From Diadophis punctatus similis (taxonomy: Eukaryota; Chordata; Lepidosauria; Squamata; Dipsadidae), in NCBI GenBank assembly GCA_023053685.1, contig JALIGW010000001.1:66717740-66781739 (forward strand): a stretch of 64,000 nt of DNA. The letters run 5' to 3'. This document shows, piece after piece, positions 33,227-44,022 of the stretch (position 1 is the stretch's first letter; every line of letters begins with the position of its first letter). The notes below the pieces were generated by a model. It was not told the origin of the DNA, ran no database searches, and saw only the letters and a program-made list of their open reading frames with translations. The position numbers and the translations under genes are program-made.

Positions 33227-35380
33227 GCTCTACTTCATAAAGTAAACAATGTCTGTGCATGTATTGAGGTATCGTGATGACATTGCTGATGACATGGGAA
33301 CCTATTTTAGAAAAATAGGTTCCCATGTCATTTGCTTTCCAAGTTAGAGACAGAAAATAACTTGATATTTAATCAATCCTTGTATAGGACAGCGGGAAGG
33401 GAACTTGACTAAGCATGTATCATAATACAATTACAAAAGGCAGAGCTTGATTGTGATGTCACAACATACCTTGGCATCAGCATGGTTAGGAACAGACAGC
33501 TATGAATCTTCTGTATTATTAACTGGGAGCAAATTCCACTGAGTTCAAACAATGCTTTTACTGAGGATTTCCCGTAGCCCAAGATTGCCTATCTTTGTCA
33601 ACACTCTTTGTAGTAATATACCACAACAGGAATTCATATTTTAGCAGAAAGCCATGAGTAAAAAGGATTTGCATTAATCCTCAAGTATTACTCATGCCCC
33701 TGAATGATATAATATGCATTTTTTTAATTAGCCACAAAACTACTCATGTTTGGGGCCTGGAACTGCAAATGTCAGGCATTCTCTTAAATGTGGTTGGTGC
33801 TGAACTTTGAGCCTAAGTTATGATGTCACTGAAGCAAGAGATCCAAGATGAGAGAACGCAAATGTTAATTAATGTGATTTGCTTAGACTCAGCAGTGCTG
33901 AGTAAATGGAGCTTTCAAGTTCTGAAAATATCATTCAAGGAAACCACACTGAGATAAATGTAACAGGCAAGTATTTGAAAGTCAGTAGTCTTTTACTTTG
34001 TTGACACTTTGATGTCTTGAGATTCATTTCAATATGCTCTGCTTTTTAAGTAGCTGTGGATAATAAAGAGCCTTGCTCTTTTGCTTGGATTTTTTTCCCC
34101 ATGACACGGATTGTGAGGCTATGTCTTATGTACCTTTGATTGTACAAAATGTACAGTTACCGAATACCTCTGTTCCCAGATATAAGTTGAAATCAAGTAA
34201 GTGATGACTTTAGTCTCATGGATTTCAATGGATCTCCTCTAAGTGTGGTTAAGATGGAGCTTATCCCCCTGTTCTTCAACATTCTTCAACAATCATATAT
34301 ATACGTTTATCCAAAACTAATTCCCATGGAAAATTTGTTAACATGAAATCCAGATAAATGTAGCCTTGGCTTCATTTCAATTCCAAATTCTTGGGGTCTT
34401 CTTAGAATTAAATCTCTATATCCTTGCTATTCAAAATGAAAAAAAATAAGAATCCTTTTTCCTTCCTGGGTAAGTATTTGGTTAAGGAATTAAATGTTTG
34501 ATGACTGATTTGATTCCACGTTTGCAACAGAAATATGGGCAGTTCCACACAAAATTTCCATTCCTCAATTCCCTCAAAACAGTTTGAAAAGAATCAATGA
34601 TTGTCTTAACTTCAGCAACCCCAAACACTGAAAACAGGGAGCCAAGAATGCCATTTAACCAATGCTCCACCCTGTGCTGCCACAGTTTCTACAATAACTA
34701 TAATCCATTCATTGCCAATCCACGCAACAGAGAAATTGGGGGTTCATAGCTATCATCCATGTCCTTCCTTCATGTTGAATCTATTTTGTCTAACAAAAAC
34801 CAACTCATTCCTATAGGAGAGCTGAAAACCCAGGTAGATTTTTATTTAGCAATGTCTGGGAAATCTACAAATGCTAGACACAATGCAGTCTGACAACCTA
34901 AATTGTTAGTTCATTCTGTTCAGTGCTTGTGTGCCCATCCTCAGTGCAACGTGGGAGGCGAACTAGATTATACCAGCTTATGAGCAACGCTTGGATCACT
35001 GGGTCTTCCAGGCTCCTCTGCTGGTTTCACCACACCTTGTCTCATGTTGCATAGCCTCACGTCCGGCCAGGTCCAGTACCAGCTTCCACTCTCAGCACAC
35101 ACAAATGCACCTAGTTTTTCCCACCAAAGTGGTACCTATTTAACTACTAGTGATATAACTGCTGGGTGGGCTGGGAAGCAAGAGCTCACACTATCTCACG
35201 GAGCCAGGCTCCAACCACTGGAGTGCAGACCATTTCTGACCATCAGTTCCAACATCATTAAAGCACTGCACCACCATGTCCCCTTTGTAGATTTCTATTA
35301 AAATGTGATATTTCAAGGAACTTGGTCTCAGGTTAGTAGGATTTTCAAGGCTGTAACCTATATTTTGAATTGTGCCAGGC
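33227..35380. other. No recognisable feature
   Basis: About 2.2 kb of AT-rich DNA with no transposon ends, arrays or convincing frames. One of the longer repeat-free stretches here, so a candidate for conserved non-coding DNA. Confidence 0.55.
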
Positions 35381-35465
35381 AATAGAATAGAATAGAATAG
35401 AATAGAATAGAATAGAATAGAATAGAATAGAATAGAATAGAATAGAATAGAATAGAATAGAATAA
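35381..35465. repeat. (AATAG)n microsatellite seeded by a CR1 tail
   Basis: Seventeen AATAG units abut the 3' end of the antisense CR1 at 35466. This is the arrangement described for snake CR1/L3 elements. Confidence 0.97.
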
Positions 35466-36150
35466 CAGAGTTGGAAGGGACCTTGGAGGTCTTCTAGTCC
35501 AACCCCCTGCTTAGGCAGGAAACCCTACACGACTTCAGACAAATGGTTATCCAACATCTTTTTAAAAACTTCCAGTGTTGGAGCATTCACAACTTCTGGA
35601 GGCAAGCTGTTCCACTGATTAATTGTTCTAACTGTCAGGAAATTTCTCCTTAGTTCTAAGTTGCTTCTCTCCTAGATTAGTTTCTACCCATTGCTTCTTA
35701 TTCTACCCTCAGGTGCTTTGGAGAATAGTTTGACTCCCTCTTCTTTGTGGCAACCCCTGAGATATTGGAACACTGCTATCATGTCTCCCCTGGTCCTTCT
35801 TTTCATTAAGCTAGACATACCCAGTTCTTGTAACCATTCTTCATATGTTTAGGCTCCAGTCCCCTAATCATCTTTGTTGCTCTTCTCTGCACTCTTTCTA
35901 GAGTCTCACCATTCTTTTTACATCGTGGCAACCAAAACTGAATGCAGTATTCCAAATGCGGCCTTACCAAGGCATTATAAAGTGGTATTAACACTTCACG
36001 TGATCTTGATTCTATCCCTCTGTTAATGCAGCCTAGAACTGTGTTGGCTTTTTTGGCAGCTGCTGCACATTGCTGGCTCATATTTAAATGGTTGTCCACT
36101 AGGACTCCAAGGTCCCTCTCACAGTTACTACTGTTGAGCAAGGTACCACA
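35466..36150 (-). mobile_element. CR1 LINE 3' region, antisense
   Basis: The minus strand encodes, in two frames, [20 protein letters not shown], then [38 protein letters not shown] and [14 protein letters not shown], followed after a frameshift near 35850 by the C terminus and 3' UTR seen at 8399. It is the longest CR1 piece of this type here (about 685 bp) and ends in the AATAG array. Confidence 0.93.
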
Positions 36151-36323
36151 TATAGTGTACCTGTACTATGACCCAGTGCAGGTTCTATAATAAAAGGTTC
36201 ACATGATTCTTATAAATGGTCCTGGTCAAAAGCCTTACCACCCTGTTCTGAACCAGTTTAAGTTATTTTGTAAAATACCATCATAGGTAGGTTAAAAGAG
36301 ATTAGTTAGAGAGTATAATTTTG

Positions 36324-36451
36324 ACTAGTGTCTCTCAACCTTGGAAACTTTAAGATATAGGGACTTGAATTCTTAGAAGTGAAGGATGGCTTGGGAATTC
36401 TGGGAGTTGAAGTCCACACAACTTAAAAGCTGTCAAAGTTGAGAAACATTG
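36324..36451. mobile_element. Decayed palindromic MITE (CTCAACCTTGG family)
   Basis: TCTCAACCTTGGAAACTTTA on the left, and ATTCTGGGAGTTGAAGTCCA with CAAAGTTGAGAAACATTG on the right, match the family seen at 3970 and 59838. Confidence 0.75.
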
Positions 36452-37486
36452 TTTTAGATATTGCCTCCTGCCTCCAAAAATAGGTTGAGTTTTATGGACA
36501 CCTGGCCACTGCAAAAATGTGATATCCAAATTCAAAGCTAAATCTAGAATTACATCTATATTACGTACTTTTTGGAGAGGAGAGTAACCCTAGACCAGGC
36601 AGGTAAAATCTCTGTTTTTTTATTAGTCTTTTGACTGAGTAGGAACACCTCTGTTTGTCTAAATTCAACTTCAATTTGTTTGCCCTTTGAAACTGTTATT
36701 AGTATCAGATGAGTGAATTACTGAGTCAAAGTCTAAAACAAAACAACCACAAAACATTAGTCACTTCCTCCTTTCCATTTCAACTTATTCCATTGCTTAT
36801 TTTATTATTATTTTTCCTAATGGTGGAATGGGAAGAAAGTTTTCATTTACCTTGAAGCCCTTATGAAGACCAAAGCCATTTTACCTTAAAGTACAATATT
36901 TTTATGCCCAAGATGAGAAAACTCATAAAAGTAACAGGAAATTCCATGAGTTCCATTTGGATGAGTTTCTAAATGATTTTCTTGTCAAAGACATGCTCCA
37001 GACTCCAACAGACTAGAGAAATTGAAATGCCTTAGACATTATCATGAGTTGCAGCAGGAAGAAAAGGGCCCAATAATTTTTTACTATTGTCTCACCTAGT
37101 TAGGTGATATTCACAAAATTTGTTTTACAGGTGAAAAGTAAATTACCTTGGGAGGTAATGGGGAATGTTCCACACATAGGAAGTAGATATATGGCTGAGA
37201 GATGTATTTGTCAATAAATGAACATGTAGTATTCTCCTATTCTCCTTTGTTCATTTATCACTTTATGAGGAGGCTAAATGGCTGGTTTGTATACACAATT
37301 TTACCATCATAAGGGAATCAACCACAACATATTAGGCAAAGCCATATCTGAGTATGGCAAAGTGGCAGGTGAATCTGCACACCTTTTCTTGGCCATATGT
37401 ATGTAGAACTTGATCAGTATCCTGATTCTCCCTAAAAGAGAAACAGTTACAACTTAAATTATAAGAATATGACAAAGGGTTCTATC
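36452..37486. other. No recognisable feature
   Basis: AT-rich DNA; no gene or repeat identified. Confidence 0.6.
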
Positions 37487-37732
37487 AATAGCAATAGTAC
37501 TTAGACTTATATACCACTTCACAGTGTTTTACAGCCCTCTCTAAGCGGTTTACAGAGCCAGCGTATTGCCCCCAACAATTTGGGTCCTCATTTTACCGAC
37601 CTTGGAAGGATGGAAGGCTGAGTCAACCTTGAGCCGGTGAGAATTGAACTGCCAAACTGCTGGCAACTGGCAGTCAGCAAAAGTATCCTGCAGCAGTACT
37701 GCATTCTAACCACTGCGCCACAACGGCTCATA
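37487..37732 (-). mobile_element. tRNA-derived SINE (family B), near full-length, antisense
   Basis: In antisense it reads from a tRNA-like head (GCCGTTGTGGCGCAGTGGTT, an A box) through a B-box region (TTCAATTCTCACC) to the ATTGTTGGGGGCAATACGC body and the GTGGTATATAAGTCTAAGT tail. About 245 bp, the expected length for the family. Confidence 0.88.
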
Positions 37733-38625
37733 TAAATTGCATGCATGAATTAATGATGATTTATGGACAACATTCTATCCCTTTCAAAATATTTACATGC
37801 ATTTTACTGGAAAGAAGAGCTGATTTGTGTCTTCAAGTTTGTTATCTGATATTCCAGCATTCATTGACTTACCATTCCATTTTATAGACCCACAGCAGAA
37901 TTTAACTTTACCATCCCCATTCAGGCAAAAATCCAGCAAAAACGTGTCAGACGGATGAATGCCTTGCCTCTGCTTAAAGACATCCAATGAAACGGAGCCC
38001 ATCTTTTTTAGGCCATTGTTTACACTGATAATTGCTCTTGCATTAGAAAGCTGGAATTTGGCCTTCTATGTGACATGCATCCAGGTATTTCAAGAGTGCT
38101 GTGAATGGTTAAGATTAACAGGGGAGAAAATGCAGAGCAATTTGACAGAAATAAAAAGCTGTTTTGGAAATGGGTGAAAAGAACTACACAAGGAGTCTCT
38201 AACAGAGCAAATGGAACTAAAAAAAATGGTTTGGGATGAAACTGAATTGAGGGAATACTGGAAGGAGTATTTCAGAAATCTGCATGGGAAAGATAGAGTT
38301 AGTAATACATTGAAAAGTGAAGTTAAATAAAAAAAACTATAAATGTTAATTCCAAGGGAAACAGTGATGAAAAGATAGTATAAGAATAATGAAAAATAGT
38401 AATGTTGCCGCTGCTGTTAGAAGAAGTAGAGAATCTTAAAATATGAATATGATTTCCCTATGAAGTGGCTGAAAGTCTTGTTTATCAAGTGTGTGAAGAC
38501 TGCAATTATGTCTAACAGTTAGAAAAATCTTGTTACTTTTTCTTTTATACAATATGAGGGGTAACATGAATGAATGCAAAAATTACATGGAGGTTGGTTA
38601 AGTTGTCTGGCTAAATTTTGATCAA
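37733..38625. other. No recognisable feature
   Basis: AT-rich DNA without identifiable features. Confidence 0.6.
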
Positions 38626-39747
38626 AGGGGACAAGATACAATACAAATACAAACTGAGCGGACACGACCTTATAGACGACCCTCACTCTGACAAGGACCT
38701 TGGAGTACTCATCTCTAATGATCTAAGTGCAAGAGCCCACTGTAACAACATAGCCAAAAAGACATTAAGAGTTGTAAACCTAATCTTGCATAGCTTCTTC
38801 TCCAGTAATAATACACTACTAACCAGAGCAAAAAAAACATTTGCTAGACCAATTCACGAATACAGCTCATCTGTCTGGAACCCGCACTGCATATCGGACA
38901 ATAATACAATTGAACATGTCCAGAGCAGGGGCAGGTTCCTAATTTTTTTACTACCACTCTGTGGGCATGGCTTATTTTGTGGGTGTGGCTTGCCAGCCAT
39001 GTGACCGGGTGGGTGTGGGCCTCAGGAGCTTGGCAGCGGCCGGAAAAGCAGGGGGGCATTGCCCACCTGCAATGCAGCCCCCCGCAGCGGGAGCAGTAAG
39101 ACCGCGGCAGCGGTTCTTCTAGGAGGCTCCGTCTGGCCTGAATGCTTCCTCCCATTCGATGATCCTAAGCTCCTGCCGCCCGTTCCCCCTCCCCTCAGCA
39201 GCTCGAGAAGCCTCGAACGTGCAAAAATGCCTGGGATCATCACCACGCGTTCGTGGCTTCTCATACTGCTGAAGGGAGGGGAATGGAGATAGCTCCTGCC
39301 GCCCGTTCTTTCAGCATCTCACGTGCTCCCTCAGCCATCCTCCCCTGCTTGGACTCACTGTGGGGTAGGAAGGCAGTGTATACGCAGTGCCAGAAGCTCG
39401 GCTTCTGGGCATGCGCAGAATTTTTTTAAAAAAAAATTAAACAATTTTTTTTAATGGCGGCGCCCAGGCACCAGCAACCGATCGCACTGGTACTGTGACG
39501 TCACCAGCGGGCCGCTACCGGTGCTATAGAGTGGACCGCACCGGTAGGAACCCACCACTGGTCCAGAGATATTTCACAAGAAGAGTCCTACACTCCTCTG
39601 CTCACAACAGAATACCTTATACCACCAGACTTTAAATTCTGGCCCTAGTCAACTTAGAATTACATCGCCTTTGGTATGACCTAAGCATAGTTCATAAAAT
39701 TATCCGCTACAATGTCCTATCTGCCAATGACTACTTCAGCTTCAATG
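38626..39747 (+). mobile_element. CR1/L3-like LINE fragment, split by a hAT MITE
   Basis: Pieces 38626-38925 and 39561-39747 form one LINE fragment. The first encodes DLGVLISNDLSARAHCNNIA, then KKTLRVVNLILHSFFSSN and YSSSVWNPHCISD; the second continues RYFTRRVLHSS, then LSIVHKIIRYNVL and NDYFSFN, with a stop inside. It lacks both RT core and 3' end, stopping abruptly at 39747 where CR1 sequence begins. Confidence 0.9.
38926..39560. mobile_element. hAT MITE, GGTGGGTTCC-end family, nested in LINE
   Basis: Ends CAGGGGCAGGTTCCTAATTT and GGTAGGAACCCACCACTG, with a perfect 8-bp duplication GTCCAGAG (38918-38925, 39561-39568). It is 635 bp and closely matches the element at 63354-63901, which landed at a different site in another copy of the same LINE. 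A CRE palindrome TGACGTCA is at 39496-39503. Confidence 0.95.
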
Positions 39748-39886
39748 ATGTGACCTTGATTCTGTCCCTCTGTTAATGCAGCCTAGGATTGTATTTTGGC
39801 AGCTGCAGAACAGTGCTGGCTCATATTTAAGTGATTGTCCACTAGGACTCCAAGATCCCTCTTGCAGTTACTACTATTGAGCCAGG
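39748..39886 (-). mobile_element. CR1 LINE internal fragment, antisense
   Basis: The stretch from GTGACCTTGATTCTGTCCCT to GATCCCTCTTGCAGTTACTA matches 35995-36135 of the CR1 at 35466. The junction with the L3 LINE at 39747/39748 is direct. Confidence 0.87.
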
Positions 39887-39914
39887 AACCAGTCCTATAC
39901 TATACTATGCTGCT

Positions 39915-40000
39915 GAAACAGAGAAAGAGAGCCAGTCTGGTTTAAGCTACCAGGCCAGAAATGGGACATTGTGAGTTCTAGTCCCACTTTAGGCAACAAG
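39915..40000 (+). mobile_element. Sauria-type SINE, 5' part only
   Basis: GAGCCAGTCTGGTTTAAGCT, the A-box zone, then GTGAGTTCTAGTCCCACTTT and AGGCA match the head of the SINE at 2818. The core and tail are gone. Confidence 0.7.
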
Positions 40001-40801
40001 GCAGCAGTCAATCAGTCAAGACTGGATTTTACTGTGAAATTATTTTTTTCAATATTGGAACTGGGAAGAAATTCCTAAGCTCATATATTATATACAGAAT
40101 ATGCATTTTCTGTTTGTGGGTGTATGTACACAAATGCATGTATGTATGTGCATATACATTTCTATGTATATTTTATTGATTTTCCTATGCTCTTTATTTA
40201 AATATAAAATATGAGTAAAGAATGAGAAGCACGATGTGTAAAAAAAATAGATTAAAAGTTCTATTATTCAGGAGACCAATAAAAACAGTTCTCTTTCTCA
40301 AGGCTTGTGTAATTTCAGATCTTAATTAGCAAATTGCTCTTTGGGTTCAGATTTTATATTTTGGAATGGTTTTCTTCATGGTTTTTCTGGGAAGTTAGTA
40401 GCATACAACTTGTGTAAATAAATACAATCAGAATTTTTCTCTTATCGTAATAGAACTTGAAGGATATTCACTGAAGCTGAATAGTGGGGAAATCAAGAAA
40501 GACAAAAGAAATTATTTCTCCGTTGAAAACATTAGGATTTCCTGCTCCCACCATTCAGCTTCTATATCAACAGGCAGACATGGTCAAAACTGTTAGGAGA
40601 CCACAAAGGCTTTTCAGTGAAACAGAGGGCTTCACAATAACCAGGAACCAAATGCTTTTTCTTCCTTTTTTTTTTTACTACCAATGCAGAAGTTACAGAA
40701 CCTCTCAGACTTTTTTCAGCACCACCAGAGAAATGTATAGGAATACATAAGCTTTAATGGGGAGCACTAGCACTTATTACACTTCCTTTTGGTTCTTGAT
40801 G
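40001..40801. other. No recognisable feature
   Basis: AT-rich DNA without identifiable repeats or genes. Confidence 0.6.
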
Positions 40802-40809
40802 TTTTACAC

Positions 40810-41065
40810 CAGTAATTCTCAACCTTCCTAATGCCGCGCCCCGCGCCCCCGCCGCCACCCACCCCGCCTCCGTACCTGCCGCCATGACCCCCGCCCCACC
40901 ACCGCCATTTGGGTTCTTTTACCCTCTGCGCATGCGCAAAATGTTCTGCACATGCGCAGAGGGTAAAATAACCCAAATGGCGGCATCCAGGCGAAGTCTC
41001 CCGACCCCTGTGAAAAGATCGTTCAACCCACAAAGGTGTCGCGACCCCCAGGTTGAGAACCGCTG
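40810..41065. mobile_element. SPIN-type hAT MITE with an unusual palindromic core
   Basis: The left end (CAGTAATTCTCAACCTTCCT then AATGCCGCG) and the right end (GACCCCCAGGTTGAGAACCGCTG, preceded by AAAAGATCGTTCAACCC) match SPIN transposons. The 8-bp duplication TTTTACAC (40802-40809, 41066-41073) is perfect. Only the outer parts are SPIN; 40904-40984 is a hairpin with GCGCATGCGC, like the core of the non-SPIN element at 29653. No transposase. Confidence 0.88.
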
Positions 41066-41129
41066 TTTTACACAATTTGTAAATTGCCCAGAGTGATTGG
41101 GAGTCAGGTGGCATATATGCATTTAGATG

Positions 41130-41226
41130 ATAGTGGTGGTGATGGTAGTGGTGATGTTGTTGTTGTTGTTGGTAGTGGTAGTGGTGGTGGTGCAGTGCGG
41201 TGATGACAGTGGCAGTGGCAGCAGAG
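41130..41226. repeat. Imperfect TGG/TTG trinucleotide repeat
   Basis: Variable GTGGTGATGGTAG and TTGTTGTTG units make a degenerate trinucleotide tract. Confidence 0.8.
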
Positions 41227-41259
41227 ATGGCTGGAGAGGATTTTGGAGTTCATCTAGTC

Positions 41260-41395
41260 CAGGGGTGTTAAACTCGCGGCATCACATTGTTGTCACATGA
41301 CGTATCACGACTTTTTTCACCTTCGTTAAACCTGGGGGTGGGCATGGCCAGCACGTGACGCATCCAGCCCGCGGGCTACAAGTTTGACACCCCTG
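41260..41395. mobile_element. Short hAT MITE, GGTGTCAAACTCG family
   Basis: Ends CAGGGGTGTTAAACTCGCGG and AAGTTTGACACCCCTG. Flanks ATCTAGTC and ATCTAATC differ at one base. The left flank looks like a CR1 3' remnant (TTTTGGAGTTCATCTAGTCC). Confidence 0.9.
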
Positions 41396-41403
41396 ATCTA
41401 ATC

Positions 41404-41466
41404 CAATGTTTCTCAACCTTGGCAATTTTAAAATGTGTGGGAGTCCGATTCTCAGAATTCCTTACC
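41404..41466. mobile_element. Half of a palindromic MITE (CTCAACCTTGG family)
   Basis: CAATGTTTCTCAACCTTGGC and ATTCTCAGAATTCCT match the left arm of the family at 59838. The right arm is absent. Confidence 0.65.
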
Positions 41467-41562
41467 CAGCATGCTCATGTTCTGTTTGTAGTCCACTAAG
41501 ATTACAAATTGATCTTTTTTGCGGATTGGATCTTTTTCACATGAGCACATGTCTAACCTATG

Positions 41563-41626
<64 letters not shown>
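41563..41626. repeat. (CA)n microsatellite
   Basis: About 31 uninterrupted CA units. Confidence 0.98.
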
Positions 41627-41639
41627 ATCATATACTTAA

Positions 41640-42137
41640 TGTCTCTGAGTCTCCCTAACCAGATATAGGACCTCACATTCTTTCCTTTTGGAAGTCATCT
41701 CATATGCTTGAGGTGGAAAAAAGTGAAACTTTGATTTTTAGGTTCTATTGATTAGATAGATTAGTTGATATGGAAATGGCTAGTTTATACTATTATATAA
41801 AAGTAAAAAGTTGAGATTGGATATTACTATCTTATATTACACCAAAGGGAGTCAGAAGCCAATGCATTTTCTTTCTTTTTCCCTTCTTTTCTGCACTCTT
41901 CCCATCCCCTATTTTTCCTATTATTTGTTTTTATATTTTTTTGTATTTTATATTATAAACAAATTAAAAAAGGAAGACATCTCACCGAGTTTCTGAAATT
42001 ATTCCAATTGTTATAAACCTTCTGATTCTTTTAATATTGTATTTTAAGATGTTTGCTATCCCTCTATATTTGTGTCATCTGCAAACTTGATAATCTTATT
42101 TTCTAAGGTCATTTGTAGATATGTTGAATAGCACAGA
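41640..42137. other. No recognisable feature
   Basis: AT-rich DNA. The end (42050-42137) resembles antisense CR1 upstream sequence (CATCTGCAAACTTGATAATC), but the match is short. Confidence 0.5.
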
Positions 42138-42145
42138 GTCTAGAA

Positions 42146-42637
42146 CAGTGGTTCTCAACCTTCCTAATGCCGCGACCCTTTAATACAGTTCCTCATGTTG
42201 TGGTGACCCCCAACCATAAAATAATAAATTATTAGGAAACTCAGGGGTGGGTTCTAACTTACCTCGCTGCCAGTTCGCTTCCTCCTGCGCTGTGTGGCCG
42301 CGCGTCATGGGCGCACGTGCACCTTACATGCGCGCATGTGCAGTGCTGAAGTTTTTTATTAAAAATTGTGAAAAAAAAGCCAAAAACAAGATGGTGATGC
42401 ATGCGAAGTGCCGGAAATTCAGCTTCTGCGCATGCTCAGAAGTTCCCATGGTACAGATATTTTTTTTTGCAGTAGTCTATTTGCATGTGGGTGGACCCAC
42501 CTGGAGACGGATAGAGGAGTGGTGTCTCGGTTCCTAAGACCATCAGAAATATGTGTTTTCCGATGGTCTTAGGTGACCCATGTGAAAGGGTCGTTCGACC
42601 CCCAAAGGGGTCATGACCCACAGGTTGAGAACCGCTG
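42146..42637. mobile_element. SPIN hAT transposon copy with a nested MITE
   Basis: Ends CAGTGGTTCTCAACCTTCCT and GGTTGAGAACCGCTG, the inner CGCGACCCTTTAATACAGTT then CCTCATGTTGTGGTGACCCC at the left, and AAAGGGTCGTTCGACCCCCA at the right, are characteristic of SPIN elements. The 8-bp duplication GTCTAGAA (42138-42145, 42638-42645) is perfect. The interior, where a transposase would be in a full element, is missing and a different hAT MITE is inserted at 42242. Confidence 0.93.
42242..42502. mobile_element. hAT MITE, GGTGGGTTC-end family, nested in SPIN
   Basis: The left end CAGGGGTGGGTTCTAACTTA then CCTCGCTGCC mirrors the right end of the element at 55134. The right end is worn (GGGTGGACCCACCTG). 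SPIN sequence resumes after about 42503. No clear target duplication, so the right border is approximate. Confidence 0.75.
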
Positions 42638-42645
42638 GTCTAGAA

Positions 42646-42979
42646 CAAAAACCTACAGGAAAACCTAAACATGTTTCACCTTCAGAATAAGAGTGGCAGC
42701 ACTCTTAAAATACCTGAAAGGATATAACATACGGTAGTCTTCTGTATCATTCCAGAAGTTGACATGTGGAATAACAGCTTTTAAATTACAAGAAGGTATA
42801 TACTCATTTATTGTTAGGAGAAATGTTCTAATAGTAATATTTTAAAAATCAAAAGAAATATGGTAGAATTTTTCAGACTAACAAAGACCTAAGCTTTTGT
42901 GAACTACAGTTTACTGCTTTGACAAATTTTAGTTGCCAAAACAAAAATATTATAAGAAGAGAAGCTGCTGCTCCATCAC
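42646..42979. other. No recognisable feature
   Basis: AT-rich DNA; no gene or repeat identified. Confidence 0.55.
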
Positions 42980-43148
42980 CATCTTAACAATAGTTCCACT
43001 TATGGCAGATGGTGGGATCCCCTCGCTCGGTGTGTCCAAGGACTGCCTGGACATCTATTGAGGATGTTTTAATTTGGATTCCCATTCAGAATCTTGGATG
43101 GTGATGGACTGTATGGCTTAAATGGCCCCTTCTAACTTTCTGATTCTA
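42980..43148 (+). mobile_element. Old CR1-type LINE 3' end
   Basis: GATGTTTTAATTTGGATTCC and TATGGCTTAAATGGCCCCTT followed by CTAACTTTCTGATTCTA match the CR1-type 3' UTR and terminal ATTCTA repeat of an older subfamily. Confidence 0.6.
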
Positions 43149-43249
43149 AGTTACAAGTATTTTTTATCAATAAGGGAGATATTCTGAAGAACATTAGGTG
43201 GATGGGACTAAAATAGAAAGATCTTGAAGCTTTGACAAAGTTGGAGATA

Positions 43250-43640
43250 CAGGCAGTCCTTGATTTACGACCACTATTGAGCCCAGAATTTATGTTGCTA
43301 AGTGAGAAATTTGTTGAATGAGCTTTGCCCCATTTGTGACTTTTCTTTCTACATTTGTTAAATGAATCACTGCAGTTGTTTAGCAACACGGTTGTTAAGT
43401 GAATCTGGCTTCCCCATTGACTTTGCTTGTCAGAAGGTTGCAAAAGATGGTCATATGACCCTGGGGCACTGCAACCATCATAAATACGAACTAGTTGTCA
43501 AGCATCCGAATGTAAATCATGTGACCACAGGGATGCTGCAAAAGTTGTAAGTGTGAAAAATGGTCATAAGTCACTTTTTTCAGTGTGGTTGTAACTTCAA
43601 ACAGTCACTAAATGAACTGTTGTAAGTTGAGGACTACCTG
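43250..43640 (+). mobile_element. TA-flanked MITE with AGTCCTTGATTTACGACC ends
   Basis: Ends CAGGCAGTCCTTGATTTACG and GTAAGTTGAGGACTACCTG are inverted, with TA on the left and TG on the right (decayed TA). Inner GCAACCATCATAAATACGAA and AAAAATGGTCATAAGTCAC are shared, in opposite orientation, with 52708-53104. The TA target suggests a Tc1/mariner or Tigger-like family; there is no transposase. Confidence 0.83.
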
Positions 43641-44022
43641 TGTTTACCAGGATTCCTGGTCAGATTTCAAGCAATAAACTTCTCATTTTCAATATAGCAG
43701 ATTAGTGCTAGTTTTTAAAACATTTGAAGAATTCTTTATAAACTCATGACTTCTTGTGACAGCAGCAATTATTCAGCCAAGTTGAAAATATGCCTGGAGG
43801 GAATTTGCTAATAATGACAACAGAAATACCAGGGATTATGATTTACTAATCTTCTTAATTTTCTTCCTTCCCCTCCTTCAAATAGTAACATAAAACCTCT
43901 AGGGAAACATCCATTCTTGCAACTTCTTACATCTACTGCTTTGTATCTGTATGGCCACAATGGTGTTTTTCCTATTACTTTTCAGTTCGGGATTTATTCT
44001 TGTTACAGCTGTCTGGTCTACA

